Source: Anaerolineae bacterium (GTDB lineage: Bacteria > Chloroflexota > Anaerolineae > Anaerolineales > DRMV01). Taken from it: DNA of 35,550 nt. Below are positions 1 to 8,500 of the stretch, in pieces (within the stretch, counting starts at the first letter, position 1; every line of letters starts with the position of its first letter). The position numbers and the translations under genes were made by a program. The notes under the pieces were generated by a model. That model was not told the origin of the DNA and did not search any database. It was given only the letters and a program-made list of their open reading frames with translations. The stretch is taken from NCBI GenBank assembly GCA_011176535.1, contig DUEP01000058.1:1-35550 (forward strand), in the 5' to 3' direction.

Positions 1-1
1 G

Positions 2-352
2 GTGGTAGGGCGCTTTCGTCGCCGCATGACGCGACTCCGATCCCCTTCGACTCAGGATGTGATCGGGGTGTTACGCAACCTGCCGCTGCCCCCTGAGGAG
101 AAGCGAGCCTGGATCAAACGCCTGCGTCGTGAGGGGCTGACCCCTCACCTGGCCCGCGAATTGCAGCGGGTGTTGAAACGTCACATGGAGGCGCTCCAGA
201 GCCAGCCTCCCGAACCGCCAGGCGGCTATGGGGCGCGGTTGAAGCATCATGTGAAGGTGCTCAAGAAAAGCCGGCCTTTGGTCTTGGGGCATTACGCCGC
301 GTTGTATGAAACATTGAGCCAGTGGCTGGAACTGCAGGAGGACGAGGAGTAA
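2..352 (+). CDS. Small charged protein of unknown function (possibly 5'-truncated)
   Basis: The frame is open from the window edge. The first possible start is a GTG at position 2 and the first ATG is at 26, so the true start may lie outside the window. The product (up to 116 aa) is strongly basic at the N-terminus and acidic at its end (LQEDEE). Its middle is predicted helical with many Lys/Arg (PPEEKRAWIKRLRREG). There is no signal peptide, membrane segment or motif that I recognise. It ends 66 bases before the phosphohexomutase gene, and an inverted repeat lies between them. It could be a small regulatory or nucleic-acid-binding protein on charge alone, but no function can be assigned. Confidence 0.55.
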   Translation: MVGRFRRRMTRLRSPSTQDVIGVLRNLPLPPEEKRAWIKRLRREGLTPHLARELQRVLKRHMEALQSQPPEPPGGYGARLKHHVKVLKKSRPLVLGHYAALYETLSQWLELQEDEE

Positions 353-353
353 C

Positions 354-396
354 CCCCTGGTGTCTCAGGCCCCAGATCCGCCCAGGACACCAGGGG
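354..396 (+). repeat. Inverted repeat (11-bp perfect stem), possible weak terminator
   Basis: The arms are 354-364 (CCCCTGGTGTC) and 386-396 (GACACCAGGGG), with a 21-base spacer. The repeat sits between the first gene and the phosphohexomutase gene. Only a short T-rich stretch (agtctttc) follows, so it is not a typical intrinsic terminator. It may attenuate transcription or stabilise the downstream mRNA. Confidence 0.4.
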
Positions 397-418
397 AGTC
401 TTTCGAGGAGGGAATCCA

Positions 419-1858
419 ATGCCCGTCCATTTCGGCACCGACGGCTGGCGGGCCGTCATTTCCGACACCTTTACCTTTCACAACCTGCGTCTGGTGGCTC
501 AGGCCATCGCCGACGCGCTGAGCGCCGATTATCCCCAGGCCAACGGCCCGCATACGGTGGTTGTGGGGTTTGATACGCGCTTTCTCTCCGACCGTTACGC
601 CATCGAGGTGGCGCGGGTGCTGGCAGCCAACGGGTATCGCGTGTTGCTGGCCCAGGCCGACGCGCCCACCCCGGCCATCTCCTACGCCGTGAAGCACCAG
701 GGCGCCCTGGGCGGAGTGATGATCACCGCCTCCCACAACGCGCCGCGTTACAACGGCGTGAAACTCAAGGCCGCCTACGGCGGTTCGGCCCCGCCGGAGC
801 AGGCGCGGCGGGTGGAGGTGTACCTCAACGACAACGAGGAGCGCGGTCGGGGCCCGAACCTGATGGATTACGACCGGGCGCGGGAGATGGGCCTGATCCA
901 GCGTTTTAACCCTCTGCCCGCCTATTTCGAGCATCTGCGCACCCTGATCAACGCCGACCGCATCGCCGAAGGCAAACTGCGGGTGGTGATGGATTCGATG
1001 TACGGTTCGGGGCGCGGGGCGATCAAGGCCTTCTTGCAGGGCACCGGCGTGGAGGTGCATGAGATCCGCGCCGAGATGAACCCCGGCTTCGGCGGCGTGC
1101 ACCCCGAACCCATCGCCCGATACTTAGGCGCGTTGACTACGGCCATCGCCACGGGGCTGGGCGATGTGGGGCTGGCCACCGATGGCGACGCCGACCGTAT
1201 CGGCGCTATGGACGAGCGCGGGCAGTTTGTGGACCCGCACAAAATCATGGCCCTGGCGTTGCGCTACCTGGCCGAGGAGCGCGGCTGGCGGGGCGCGGCC
1301 GTGCGCACCGTGTCCACCACCCGGATGATCGACCGTCTGGCGCAAAAGTACGGCCTGGCCGTGTACGAAACGCCGGTGGGCTTTAACCACATCGCCGATT
1401 ACATGTTGCGCGAGCCGGTGCTCATCGGCGGCGAGGAATCAGGCGGCATCAGCATCCGGGGCCATATCCCCGAAGGCGACGGCGTGCTCATGGGGCTGCT
1501 CATCCTGGAGATGCTGGCGCACTACCGTCAGCCCCTTTCGGTCCTGGTGGCCGACTTGCTGGCCGAGGTGGGTCCGGCTTACTATGAGCGCCGCGATTTG
1601 CGCTTGGCCCATCCGGTGGAAAAACGGGCCATGACTCGCCGCCTGGCCGAAAACGCGCCGGAGCGCATCGGCGGCGAGGCCGTGGTGGAAGTCAGCACGC
1701 GCGATGGGTGCAAGTACATCCTGGCCGATGATTCGTGGTTGCTCATCCGCCCCTCGGGCACCGAGCCGGTGCTGCGGGTGTACGCCGAAGGCCGCAGTCC
1801 CGAGATGGTGCAGGCGTTGCTGGCCTTCGGGGAAGAAGTGGCTCAGGCGGTCACTTGA
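419..1858 (+). CDS. Phosphomannomutase/phosphoglucomutase (alpha-D-phosphohexomutase)
   Basis: A cytoplasmic enzyme interconverting hexose 1-phosphates and 6-phosphates, feeding nucleotide-sugar and polysaccharide synthesis. The protein is 479 aa, usual for the family. It has all four family signatures in order: the phosphoserine loop TASHNAP at residues 103-109 (Ser105 carries the phosphate), the Mg-binding loop DGDADR at 255-260, the sugar-binding GGEESGG near 340, and the phosphate-binding RPSGTEP at 444-450 in the C-terminal domain. The ATG at 419 is preceded by a good ribosome site (gaggaggg). The family is known to be poorly separable by sequence into phosphomannomutase, phosphoglucomutase and phosphoglucosamine mutase. 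The N-terminal motif FGTDGWR is shared with all of them, so the substrate is left open. Confidence 0.93.
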   Translation: MPVHFGTDGWRAVISDTFTFHNLRLVAQAIADALSADYPQANGPHTVVVGFDTRFLSDRYAIEVARVLAANGYRVLLAQADAPTPAISYAVKHQGALGGVMITASHNAPRYNGVKLKAAYGGSAPPEQARRVEVYLNDNEERGRGPNLMDYDRAREMGLIQRFNPLPAYFEHLRTLINADRIAEGKLRVVMDSMYGSGRGAIKAFLQGTGVEVHEIRAEMNPGFGGVHPEPIARYLGALTTAIATGLGDVGLATDGDADRIGAMDERGQFVDPHKIMALALRYLAEERGWRGAAVRTVSTTRMIDRLAQKYGLAVYETPVGFNHIADYMLREPVLIGGEESGGISIRGHIPEGDGVLMGLLILEMLAHYRQPLSVLVADLLAEVGPAYYERRDLRLAHPVEKRAMTRRLAENAPERIGGEAVVEVSTRDGCKYILADDSWLLIRPSGTEPVLRVYAEGRSPEMVQALLAFGEEVAQAVT

Positions 1859-1906
1859 GGAGGCGGCTGAGCCCATCCCGGTGAGAAAGAAGCAGGAGGA
1901 TGACCC

Positions 1907-2515
1907 ATGGCCTCCCATGAAGGCTTGTCTCAGCCGGCGGCAGGGCGTCTGTATGACCGCATCACCTGGTTGTACGCAAGGCTGAGCGACGTGGGAGGCC
2001 AGACCAAAACGCAGGCGTTGACCTGGCGGGCGGTGCGCCCCGGCGAGCGGGTGTTGGAGGTGGGCTGCGGCGCGGGCCATGACCTGCGCCGTTGGGCCGC
2101 CGCCGTTGGCCCGCGAGGGTTGGCCGTCGGCGTGGACCTGGCTTACGCCCTGTTGCGCCTGGCGCGACAACGGGCCGCTGCTTCCCTGGTGCAGGCCAAA
2201 GCCACAAGGCTTCCCTGGCCTGCCGAGGTCTTCGACGCGGTGTATGGCGCTTATGTGCTCGACCTGCTTCCCCACGAAGCCCTGGTGCCTGCGCTGCGCG
2301 AATGGCGGCGGGTGGTGCGCCCTGCAGGAAGAGCCGTGATGGTCACCATGACCTGGGGCACGGAGTCTTTCAGTCGGGTGGTGATGGGCCTGTGGTCGGC
2401 GGTCTATCGCTTGAGTCCTCCGGCCATATGTGCCGGTTGTCGGCCTTTGAGCGTGGCGCCCGCGGCGCGTGAAGCGGGCTGGCACATCCGGCAGCGAAAA
2501 GTGCTCATCGAGTGA
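1907..2515 (+). CDS. Class I SAM-dependent methyltransferase (UbiE/Methyltransf_11-like)
   Basis: A 202-aa protein with the Rossmann-type SAM-binding fold. Motif I (VLEVGCGAG) lies at about residues 47-55, the acidic residue after strand 2 (VGVDLAY) binds the ribose, and a DAVYGAYVLDLL segment forms motif II/post-II. The substrate cannot be told: the C-terminal substrate lid is short and generic. A strong ribosome site (aggagga, 1894-1900) precedes the ATG at 1907. It follows the phosphohexomutase by 48 bases on the same strand, so co-transcription is likely, but the pairing does not reveal the acceptor. The C-terminus (REAGWHIRQRKVLIE) is a normal terminal strand for this fold, so the gene looks complete. 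Confidence 0.85.
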   Translation: MASHEGLSQPAAGRLYDRITWLYARLSDVGGQTKTQALTWRAVRPGERVLEVGCGAGHDLRRWAAAVGPRGLAVGVDLAYALLRLARQRAAASLVQAKATRLPWPAEVFDAVYGAYVLDLLPHEALVPALREWRRVVRPAGRAVMVTMTWGTESFSRVVMGLWSAVYRLSPPAICAGCRPLSVAPAAREAGWHIRQRKVLIE

Positions 2516-2577
2516 GGTTTCCCCAGTGAGGCACTTGGTTGACCCTGGGTTCGAGGGATTGAGGAAAGGAGGACGGG

Positions 2578-2835
2578 ATGCCCGAAGGCACGCCGATTGA
2601 CCGTCAGTGGGTGCTGGTGTTGGAGAATGGGGCGGTGATTGTGGATTGGGGGAACGGCCTGGCGCAGGACCTTGCGACGGGCGATTTCCTGCGTTTCGAG
2701 GAGCGCCAGGTGAGTCATGTGGCCTATGATGAGGAGTTGGCGCTCTTGGTGCGTCAGGGGCGCATCTTGGCCTATGACCGCCGGCTGGTGTATTTGGGCA
2801 GTTTGCCCGACCTGCCCCGGAGAAGCATGGAGTGA
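2578..2835 (+). CDS. Small hypothetical protein, 85 aa
   Basis: A strong ribosome site (aaaggagg, 2565-2572) sits five bases before the ATG, which supports translation. The protein is short, acidic to neutral and apparently all-beta, with alternating hydrophobic stretches such as WVLVLENGAVIVDWG and LALLVRQGRILAY. There is no signal peptide or membrane segment. I do not recognise the family. It is 62 bases downstream of the methyltransferase and is the last intact gene before about 770 bases without one. Confidence 0.6.
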   Translation: MPEGTPIDRQWVLVLENGAVIVDWGNGLAQDLATGDFLRFEERQVSHVAYDEELALLVRQGRILAYDRRLVYLGSLPDLPRRSME

Positions 2836-3185
2836 CACCCGACACCCTCGAAGGTTGGGGAAAAGGCTTCGTGCGCGGTAACTGCGCGCTGCGCCGATGG
2901 CGATCATTCAACCATATCGCTTGACCGAAGCCCTGCCTTGTCGCACGGAAATGCTTCCTGTTTCTGGCTTGGCGAGTACCGCTGGCTCTTGGGTGGGCCA
3001 GATGCGGTGATCCAGGCGTTATACAAGCCCAGATACGCCTGGGAGGCCTTGGTACCCCCAGGGCAGGAGACCGGCTGCCGGCGACTTGACATCGTACGCT
3101 GGGACTGGATGGCCTTCCCCTGGGTGTGGAGCGTGAGCCTTTCCTCGACCACACGGGGCTACACACCATCTGGCGGCAAGGCCGC

Positions 3186-3536
3186 CTTTGACTATACGGG
3201 GGAATATCGCTCACTGTTGGAGTACATTGCTCTGCATGGATGGGAGGGCGAAGTAAGGTGGTGGATGAGGCGTTACGCCCTGCCGCGTTGGTGGACCTGG
3301 GGATATCTCTGGCGCATCCCCTTGGGATCGCGGTTTTCAGGGTAGGGGCGGATGGCGGAGTACCGCCGCGCTTTGGGGGAGAGTGTGCCCTCGCTGTTGG
3401 CCTTTGGGAGGCGGAACGTGCCGATTGGCTTATCATGGGCGGCTATCGGCGCGGCCCGTTGGTCGAGCGACTCATCGGCAGCACGGTGAACGGCGTCCTG
3501 AACCAGGCGCGCCGACCGGTGTTGTTGGTTCGCTGA
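3186..3536 (+). pseudogene. Remnant of a universal stress protein (UspA family)
   Basis: The end of the frame 3240-3536 reads ADWLIMGGYRRGPL followed by GSTVNGVLNQARRPVLLV. This is the classic UspA nucleotide-binding C-terminus (G-x2-G-x9-G-S/T, then a final strand). Just upstream, in a different frame (about 3205-3255), is LLEYIALHGWEGEVR, which resembles the helix and strand that precede this region in UspA proteins. The part between (about residues 15-60 of the 3240 frame) does not fit the fold, and no N-terminal half or start is found. I read this as a gene decayed by indels, possibly from a tandem-domain Usp. A short surviving reading frame cannot be excluded but would lack most of the domain. 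Confidence 0.55.
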
Positions 3537-3572
3537 AGGAGGGTGTTGAACATGTGCCCCCGGATGGGGTGC

Positions 3573-3581
3573 TGGTACAAT
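3573..3581 (+). promoter_or_regulatory. Extended -10 promoter upstream of gatB
   Basis: TGGTACAAT gives TG-n plus a TACAAT -10 hexamer at 3576-3581, about 65 bases before the gatB start. No good -35 lies at 16-18 bases, as expected for an extended -10 promoter. Confidence 0.45.
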
Positions 3582-3645
3582 AGATTGGAGGGAGTGCCGC
3601 TCTCTCGGAGTGGTTCGCAATCTGTTAGTGCGTAGGAGACTTTCC

Positions 3646-5079
3646 ATGGAATATGAAGCCATTATTGGATTGGAAATCCACATTCAACTGAACACCGAGA
3701 CCAAAATCTTTTGTGGCTGCAAGGCCGATTCCTGGGGCGATCCGCCCAACACGAACATTTGCCCGGTGTGCACCGGTCAGCCGGGGGTGTTGCCGGTGCT
3801 GAACCGGGCGGTGGTGGAAAAGGCGGCCCTCCTGGCCGCGGCGATGCATGCTGAGGTGCAGGAGGTCTCGTTCTTTGACCGGAAAAATTACTTTTACCCG
3901 GACCTCCCCAAGGGGTACCAGATTTCCCAGTTTGATCAGCCCCTGGCGAAGGGCGGGTATCTGGACCTCCCCATGCCTGAAGGGTACACCCGCAGGGTGT
4001 CCATCATCAAGATGCACATCGAGGAAGACGCCGGGAAGACGAAGTACGAGAACGGCCGGCGGCTGATCGACTTCAACCGCTGCGGGGTGCCTTTGGTGGA
4101 GATGGTCACCGGGCCGGATTTGCGCTCCCCCGATGAGGCGGCGCATTTCCTCATCCGTTTGCGCCAGTTGGTGCGCTGGCTGGATGTTTCCGAGGGCAAC
4201 ATGGAAAAGGCGCACATCCGTTGCGATGCCAATGTGTCCATTCGCCCGACAGGCGCCGATTACCTCAACCCGAAGACGGAAATCAAAAATGTGAACTCCA
4301 TCGAATCGGTCCGCGAGGCCATCGCGACGGAGATCAAGCGCCAGATTCGCGAGGTGGAAGCCGGGCGAGAAATTCAGGCCTGGACCCTGGAATGGGACGA
4401 GGATGCGGGCGTGCTACACAAGATGCGCTCCAAGGAGACTGAGGCCGATTATCGCTACTTTCGCGAGCCGGATTTGTTGCCCTTGGTTCTCGACCCGGCC
4501 TGGAAGGAACGCATTCTCAGCCGCCTGCCCGAACTGCCCCTGGAGCGCCGCGCCCGCTTTATGGAGGCTTATGGTTTGCCCGAATATGATGCGGATATCC
4601 TCACCGCAGAGCGCAGCCTTTCGGAGTACTACGAGGCAGCGCTCAAGGCTTACGGCGGTGACCCCAAGCGGGTGTCCAACTGGGTGATCAATGAGGTGCT
4701 GCGCTTGCTCAACGAGCGGGGCTTGACGGCGGCGGCGTTGCGCGTCAAACCGGAGCATCTGGCCCGCATCATTCAGTTGGTGGACGCCGGGACGGTCAAC
4801 ACCTCCACCGGCAAGGCCTTGGTGGAAAAGGTGCAGGATACGGGAAAGGCCCCGGACCGCATCGTGGAAGAGGAGGGGTTGGCTCAGGTGAGCGACGAGG
4901 GCGCGCTCCGGGCCATTTGTGAGCAAATTGTGGCGAACAACCCCGATGAGGTGGCGAAGTACCGGGACGGCAAGACGGGGCTCATCGGCTGGTTTGTCGG
5001 CCAGGTCATGCGCGAGACGCGCGGCAAGGCCAACCCCAAAGAGGTACAGCGCATCTTACGCGAGTTGTTGGAGGGATAG
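3646..5079 (+). CDS. gatB: Asp-tRNA(Asn)/Glu-tRNA(Gln) amidotransferase subunit B
   Basis: The tRNA-binding and kinase subunit of the GatCAB amidotransferase. It activates misacylated Glu-tRNA(Gln) or Asp-tRNA(Asn) so that ammonia from GatA can convert it to Gln- or Asn-tRNA. The product is 477 aa. It begins with the family hallmark YEAIIGLEIHIQL, followed by a zinc site of four cysteines (Cys23, Cys25, Cys39, Cys42). The conserved FDRKNYFYPDLPKGYQISQ region follows. The C-terminal tail domain (GatB/YqeY type) ends in NPKEVQRILRELL. I chose the ATG at 3646 because it has a ribosome site (taggag) seven bases upstream and matches the family N-terminus; the frame is open further upstream without support. 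GatA and GatC are not in the window. Confidence 0.96.
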   Translation: MEYEAIIGLEIHIQLNTETKIFCGCKADSWGDPPNTNICPVCTGQPGVLPVLNRAVVEKAALLAAAMHAEVQEVSFFDRKNYFYPDLPKGYQISQFDQPLAKGGYLDLPMPEGYTRRVSIIKMHIEEDAGKTKYENGRRLIDFNRCGVPLVEMVTGPDLRSPDEAAHFLIRLRQLVRWLDVSEGNMEKAHIRCDANVSIRPTGADYLNPKTEIKNVNSIESVREAIATEIKRQIREVEAGREIQAWTLEWDEDAGVLHKMRSKETEADYRYFREPDLLPLVLDPAWKERILSRLPELPLERRARFMEAYGLPEYDADILTAERSLSEYYEAALKAYGGDPKRVSNWVINEVLRLLNERGLTAAALRVKPEHLARIIQLVDAGTVNTSTGKALVEKVQDTGKAPDRIVEEEGLAQVSDEGALRAICEQIVANNPDEVAKYRDGKTGLIGWFVGQVMRETRGKANPKEVQRILRELLEG

Positions 5080-5099
5080 CCTGGCCCTTAGTCGAAATG

Positions 5100-5128
5100 T
5101 TGACCTGCGTGGCAAGTTGTGGCATAAT
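5100..5128 (+). promoter_or_regulatory. Promoter of the ileS T-box leader
   Basis: TTGACC (5100-5105), a 17-base spacer, then CATAAT (5123-5128). Both boxes are close to the sigma-70-type consensus, and the predicted start near 5135 falls just before the T-box stem I. Confidence 0.75.
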
Positions 5129-5134
5129 CGGCGC

Positions 5135-5476
5135 ACCAGCGAAAGCCCGAAAAGGCGACGATGGAGACGAGTAGGCCCGAAACGGCCCCCAGCGAGCCCG
5201 GGGATGGTGTGAGCCGGGCGGGTACGGCGGGCTGAAAATCCCTCCGGAGCCGCAAACCGAACGGTCGTCCGAGGCGACTTAGTAGGGGCGCCGGTCTCGC
5301 CCACCGTTATCCGGGCGCGGGTATATCCTTGAGCGGAGATGCTCTGAGGGCACGGCAGGTGCCCTCAAATCCGGCTCGAGGCCGTACTCGGTGGAGCGCC
5401 CACCTTTATGGGGTGGGAAGCAGGGTGGTACCGCGGGAGGTCCCCTCTCGTCCCTGAGTGGACGAGAGGTTTTTTT
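5135..5476 (+). promoter_or_regulatory. T-box riboswitch leader (Ile specifier) controlling ileS
   Basis: A long untranslated leader with the layout of a class I (transcriptional) T-box. It begins with a stem I start containing gatggagacgagtag. The apical part of stem I (cagcgagcc ... ggtgtgagccgg) follows. Then comes a specifier region gctgaaaATCcctccggagc in which ATC (5238-5240) is an Ile codon, matching the downstream gene. Next are stems II/III, the conserved T-box AGGGTGGTACCGCG at 5422-5435, and an intrinsic terminator at 5444-5476. The UGG inside the T-box pairs with the free CCA end of uncharged tRNA-Ile. This stabilises an antiterminator (agggtggtaccgcgggagg with tcccct) that competes with the terminator. 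Inference: low Ile-tRNA charging switches ileS on. Confidence 0.9.
5444..5476 (+). terminator. T-box intrinsic terminator
   Basis: A 10-bp perfect stem (CCTCTCGTCC at 5444-5453 with GGACGAGAGG at 5460-5469), a six-base loop and seven T residues (5470-5476). Its left arm starts just after the T-box bulge sequence, so antiterminator and terminator are mutually exclusive. Confidence 0.9.
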
Positions 5477-5506
5477 GTTCTGATCCTGGTTGATGGAGGT
5501 GTCCTC

Positions 5507-8500
5507 ATGGCGTTTCGTCCGGTTTCGCCCAAGGTCAAGTTCCCGCAAGTCGAAGAGCAGGTGCTCAAGTTCTGGCGCGAACATGAAGTGTTCCGCAAAA
5601 CCGAGGAGACGCGTCGCGGAGGGCCGGAGTTTGTGTTCTACGAGGGCCCGCCTACGGCCAACGGCAGGCCTGGGGTGCACCATGTGCTCTCGCGGTCGTT
5701 CAAGGACATCTTCCCCCGCTACAAGGTCATGCGGGGCTACCATGTGATCCGCCGCGGAGGATGGGATACCCACGGCTTGCCCGTGGAGTTGGAGGTGGAG
5801 AAGAAACTGGGCTTCACCAGCAAGCGCCAGATCGAGGAGTACGGCGTCGCCAAGTTCAACAAGTTGTGCCGCCAGTCGGTGTTCGAATACATTCAGGACT
5901 GGGAGAAACTCACCGAGCGCATCGCCTTTTGGGTGGACCTGGACAACGCCTATGTCACTTACCGCAACGAGTACATCGAATCCATCTGGTGGATTTTGAA
6001 GAATTTCTGGGACCGGGGGCTGCTGTACAAGGACTACAAGGTGGTGCCCTATTGCCCGCGCTGCGGTACGCCCCTGGCCGACCACGAGGTGGCGCTGGGC
6101 TACAAGGAGACGGAAGACCCCTCGGTCTATGTGCGGATGCCGCTGGTGGACGAGGAGGGCACTTCGCTCCTGGTGTGGACGACCACGCCCTGGACGTTGC
6201 CGGCCAATGTGGCCGTGGCGGCGCACCCCGAGGTGACCTATGTCAAGATCCGGCGCCCGTTGCCTGATGGAGGTGAGGAGTGCCTCATCTTGGCCGAGCC
6301 GCTGCTTCAGGCGGTGTTCGGAGAGGAGCCGGTGGAGGTGGTCGAGCGCTTCCCCGGCAAGGCGCTGCAGGGCAGGCGCTATCGCCCGCTGTTCACCTTC
6401 GTGCCGCTGGACAAACCGGCTCACTTCGTAGTGCTGCAGGATTTCGTGACCACCGAAGACGGCACCGGGCTGGTGCACATGGCCCCGGCTTTCGGCGCCG
6501 AGGACATGCAGACGGCCAAAGAGCACGACCTGCCCGTGGTGCTCACCGTGAATCCCGACGGCACCTTCATCCAGGCAGTGCGCCCCTGGGCTGGGATGTT
6601 CGTCAAGGACGCCGACCCGCTGATCATCGAAGACCTGGAACGCCGTGGCCTGCTCTTCCGCGCTGGAACCTACGAGCACACCTACCCCTTCTGCTGGCGT
6701 TGCAGTACCCCCTTGCTGTACTACGCCCGTTCCACCTGGTACATCCGCACCACGGATTTCAAGGACCGCCTGGTGGCCCTCAACGAGGAGATCAACTGGG
6801 TGCCCGCCCACATCAAGCACGGGCGCTTCGGCAACTGGTTGGAGAACAACATCGACTGGGCCCTGGGCCGTGAACGCTATTGGGGTACGCCGTTGCCCAT
6901 CTGGGAATGCCAGCATTGCGGCCATAGGGAGGCCGTCGGCTCTGTGGCCGAACTTTCCGAAAAGGTGGGCCGCGACCTAAGCGGCATGGATCTGCACCGC
7001 CCTTATGTGGATGAGGTAACTTACACCTGCTCCGAGTGCGGGGGCGTGATGAAGCGCGTGCCCGAACTCATCGATGTCTGGTTCGATTCCGGGTCCATGC
7101 CTGTGGCCCAGTGGCACTATCCCTTCGAGAACCAGGAGACCTTCCAGAAGCAGTTCCCTGCCGACTTTATCTGTGAGGCCGTGGATCAGACCCGGGGCTG
7201 GTTCTACTCCCTGCACGCCATCAGCACCCTGCTTTTCGACAGCGTGGCCTTCAAGAATGTGGTGTGTTTGGGGTTGATTCTGGATGAGAAAGGCCAGAAG
7301 ATGTCCAAATCCCGGGGGAATGTGGTGAACCCTTGGGATGTGCTCAACGTCCACGGGGCGGATGCGCTGCGATGGTATTTGTACACCGCTGGTCCGCCGG
7401 GAGACAACCGCCGGTTTTCGGTCAACCTGGTGGGGGAGGTGGTGCAGAATTTCCTGCTCACCCTGTGGAATGTGTACGCCTTCTTCGTCACTTACGCCAA
7501 TCTGGACGGCTGGCAGCCTGACCCCAACCGGCAGCCTGCCTACAGCGATCTGGACCGCTGGCTGCGATCCTACCTTCACACCCTGGTGCGCGATGTGACC
7601 CAGGCGCTGGAGTCCTACGACGCCCTGGGCGCGACGCGGCCCATCGAGACCTTTGTGGAGCGGTTGTCCAACTGGTACCTGCGGCGCTCGCGCCGGCGCT
7701 TTTGGCGCGGGGCCAGCGGCGACGACGAGGACAAGTATGCGGCCTACGCCACCCTGTATGAAGCCCTGGTGACGCTGAGCCACCTGATCGCGCCCTCCAT
7801 GCCTTTCCTGGCCGAGGAACTTTACCAGAACCTGGTGCGCTCGGTGAATCCGGAAGCGGCCGAGTCGGTGCATCTGGCCACCTGGCCGGAGGTGGACGAA
7901 GAGGCCATTGATGAGGCGCTGAACCGTGAGATGGAACTGGTGATGAGGTTGGCCTCTCTGGGCCACGCGGCCCGCGCCCAGGCGGGGATCAAAGTGCGCC
8001 AGCCCCTGCCGGCCGTGGCCTTTGCCGTGGGGCGGGCCGGCGAGGGTGAGGTGGTACGGAAATACGCCGACCTGCTGGCCGACGAACTCAATGTGAAGGA
8101 AGTGCGCCTGCTGGGCTCCGCTGGCGAAGCCCTTACCTACAGCCTGAAGCCGTTGCCCAAGCAGTTAGGGCAGAAGTACAAGTCCCTGTTCCCTAAGATT
8201 CGGCAGGCCATTCTGGCGCTGGAGGCCTCCGAGGCGTCGCAGCGGCTGCTGGCTGGTCAATCCATCCAGGTGACGGTGGACGGCACCACGTACGATATCC
8301 TGCCCGAAGAGGTCGAGGTGATCATGGAGGCCAGGACCGGCATGGCCGTGGCCTCGGAGGGGGCCTATCTGGCGGCGCTGGACACCACCATCACGCCGGA
8401 ACTGCGGCGCGAGGGCCTGGCCCGCGAGTTCGTGCGCCGGGTGCAGAACCTGCGCAAGGAGGCCGGGCTGGAAGTGGCCGACCGCATCCGGCTGACCTAT

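Larger units (their letters stand above)
2836..3609. other. Gene-poor stretch with a decayed gene remnant
   Basis: About 770 bases between the 85-aa gene and gatB hold no intact gene. All three forward frames are broken or give low-complexity Trp/Arg-rich translations unlike real proteins. The last third encodes a recognisable universal-stress-protein C-terminus (listed separately). The end (3573-3609) holds a probable promoter and leader for gatB. Nothing identifiable was seen in 2836-3180. Confidence 0.6.

Noticed and set aside
1439-3436. A 665-codon minus-strand frame opposite the mutase and methyltransferase genes
   Set aside because: Low-complexity Pro/Arg/Ser translation with no recognisable domain; the plus-strand genes explain the region.
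5279-6925. A 548-codon minus-strand frame opposite ileS
   Set aside because: It covers the T-box leader and ileS on the opposite strand and its translation has no protein-like features.
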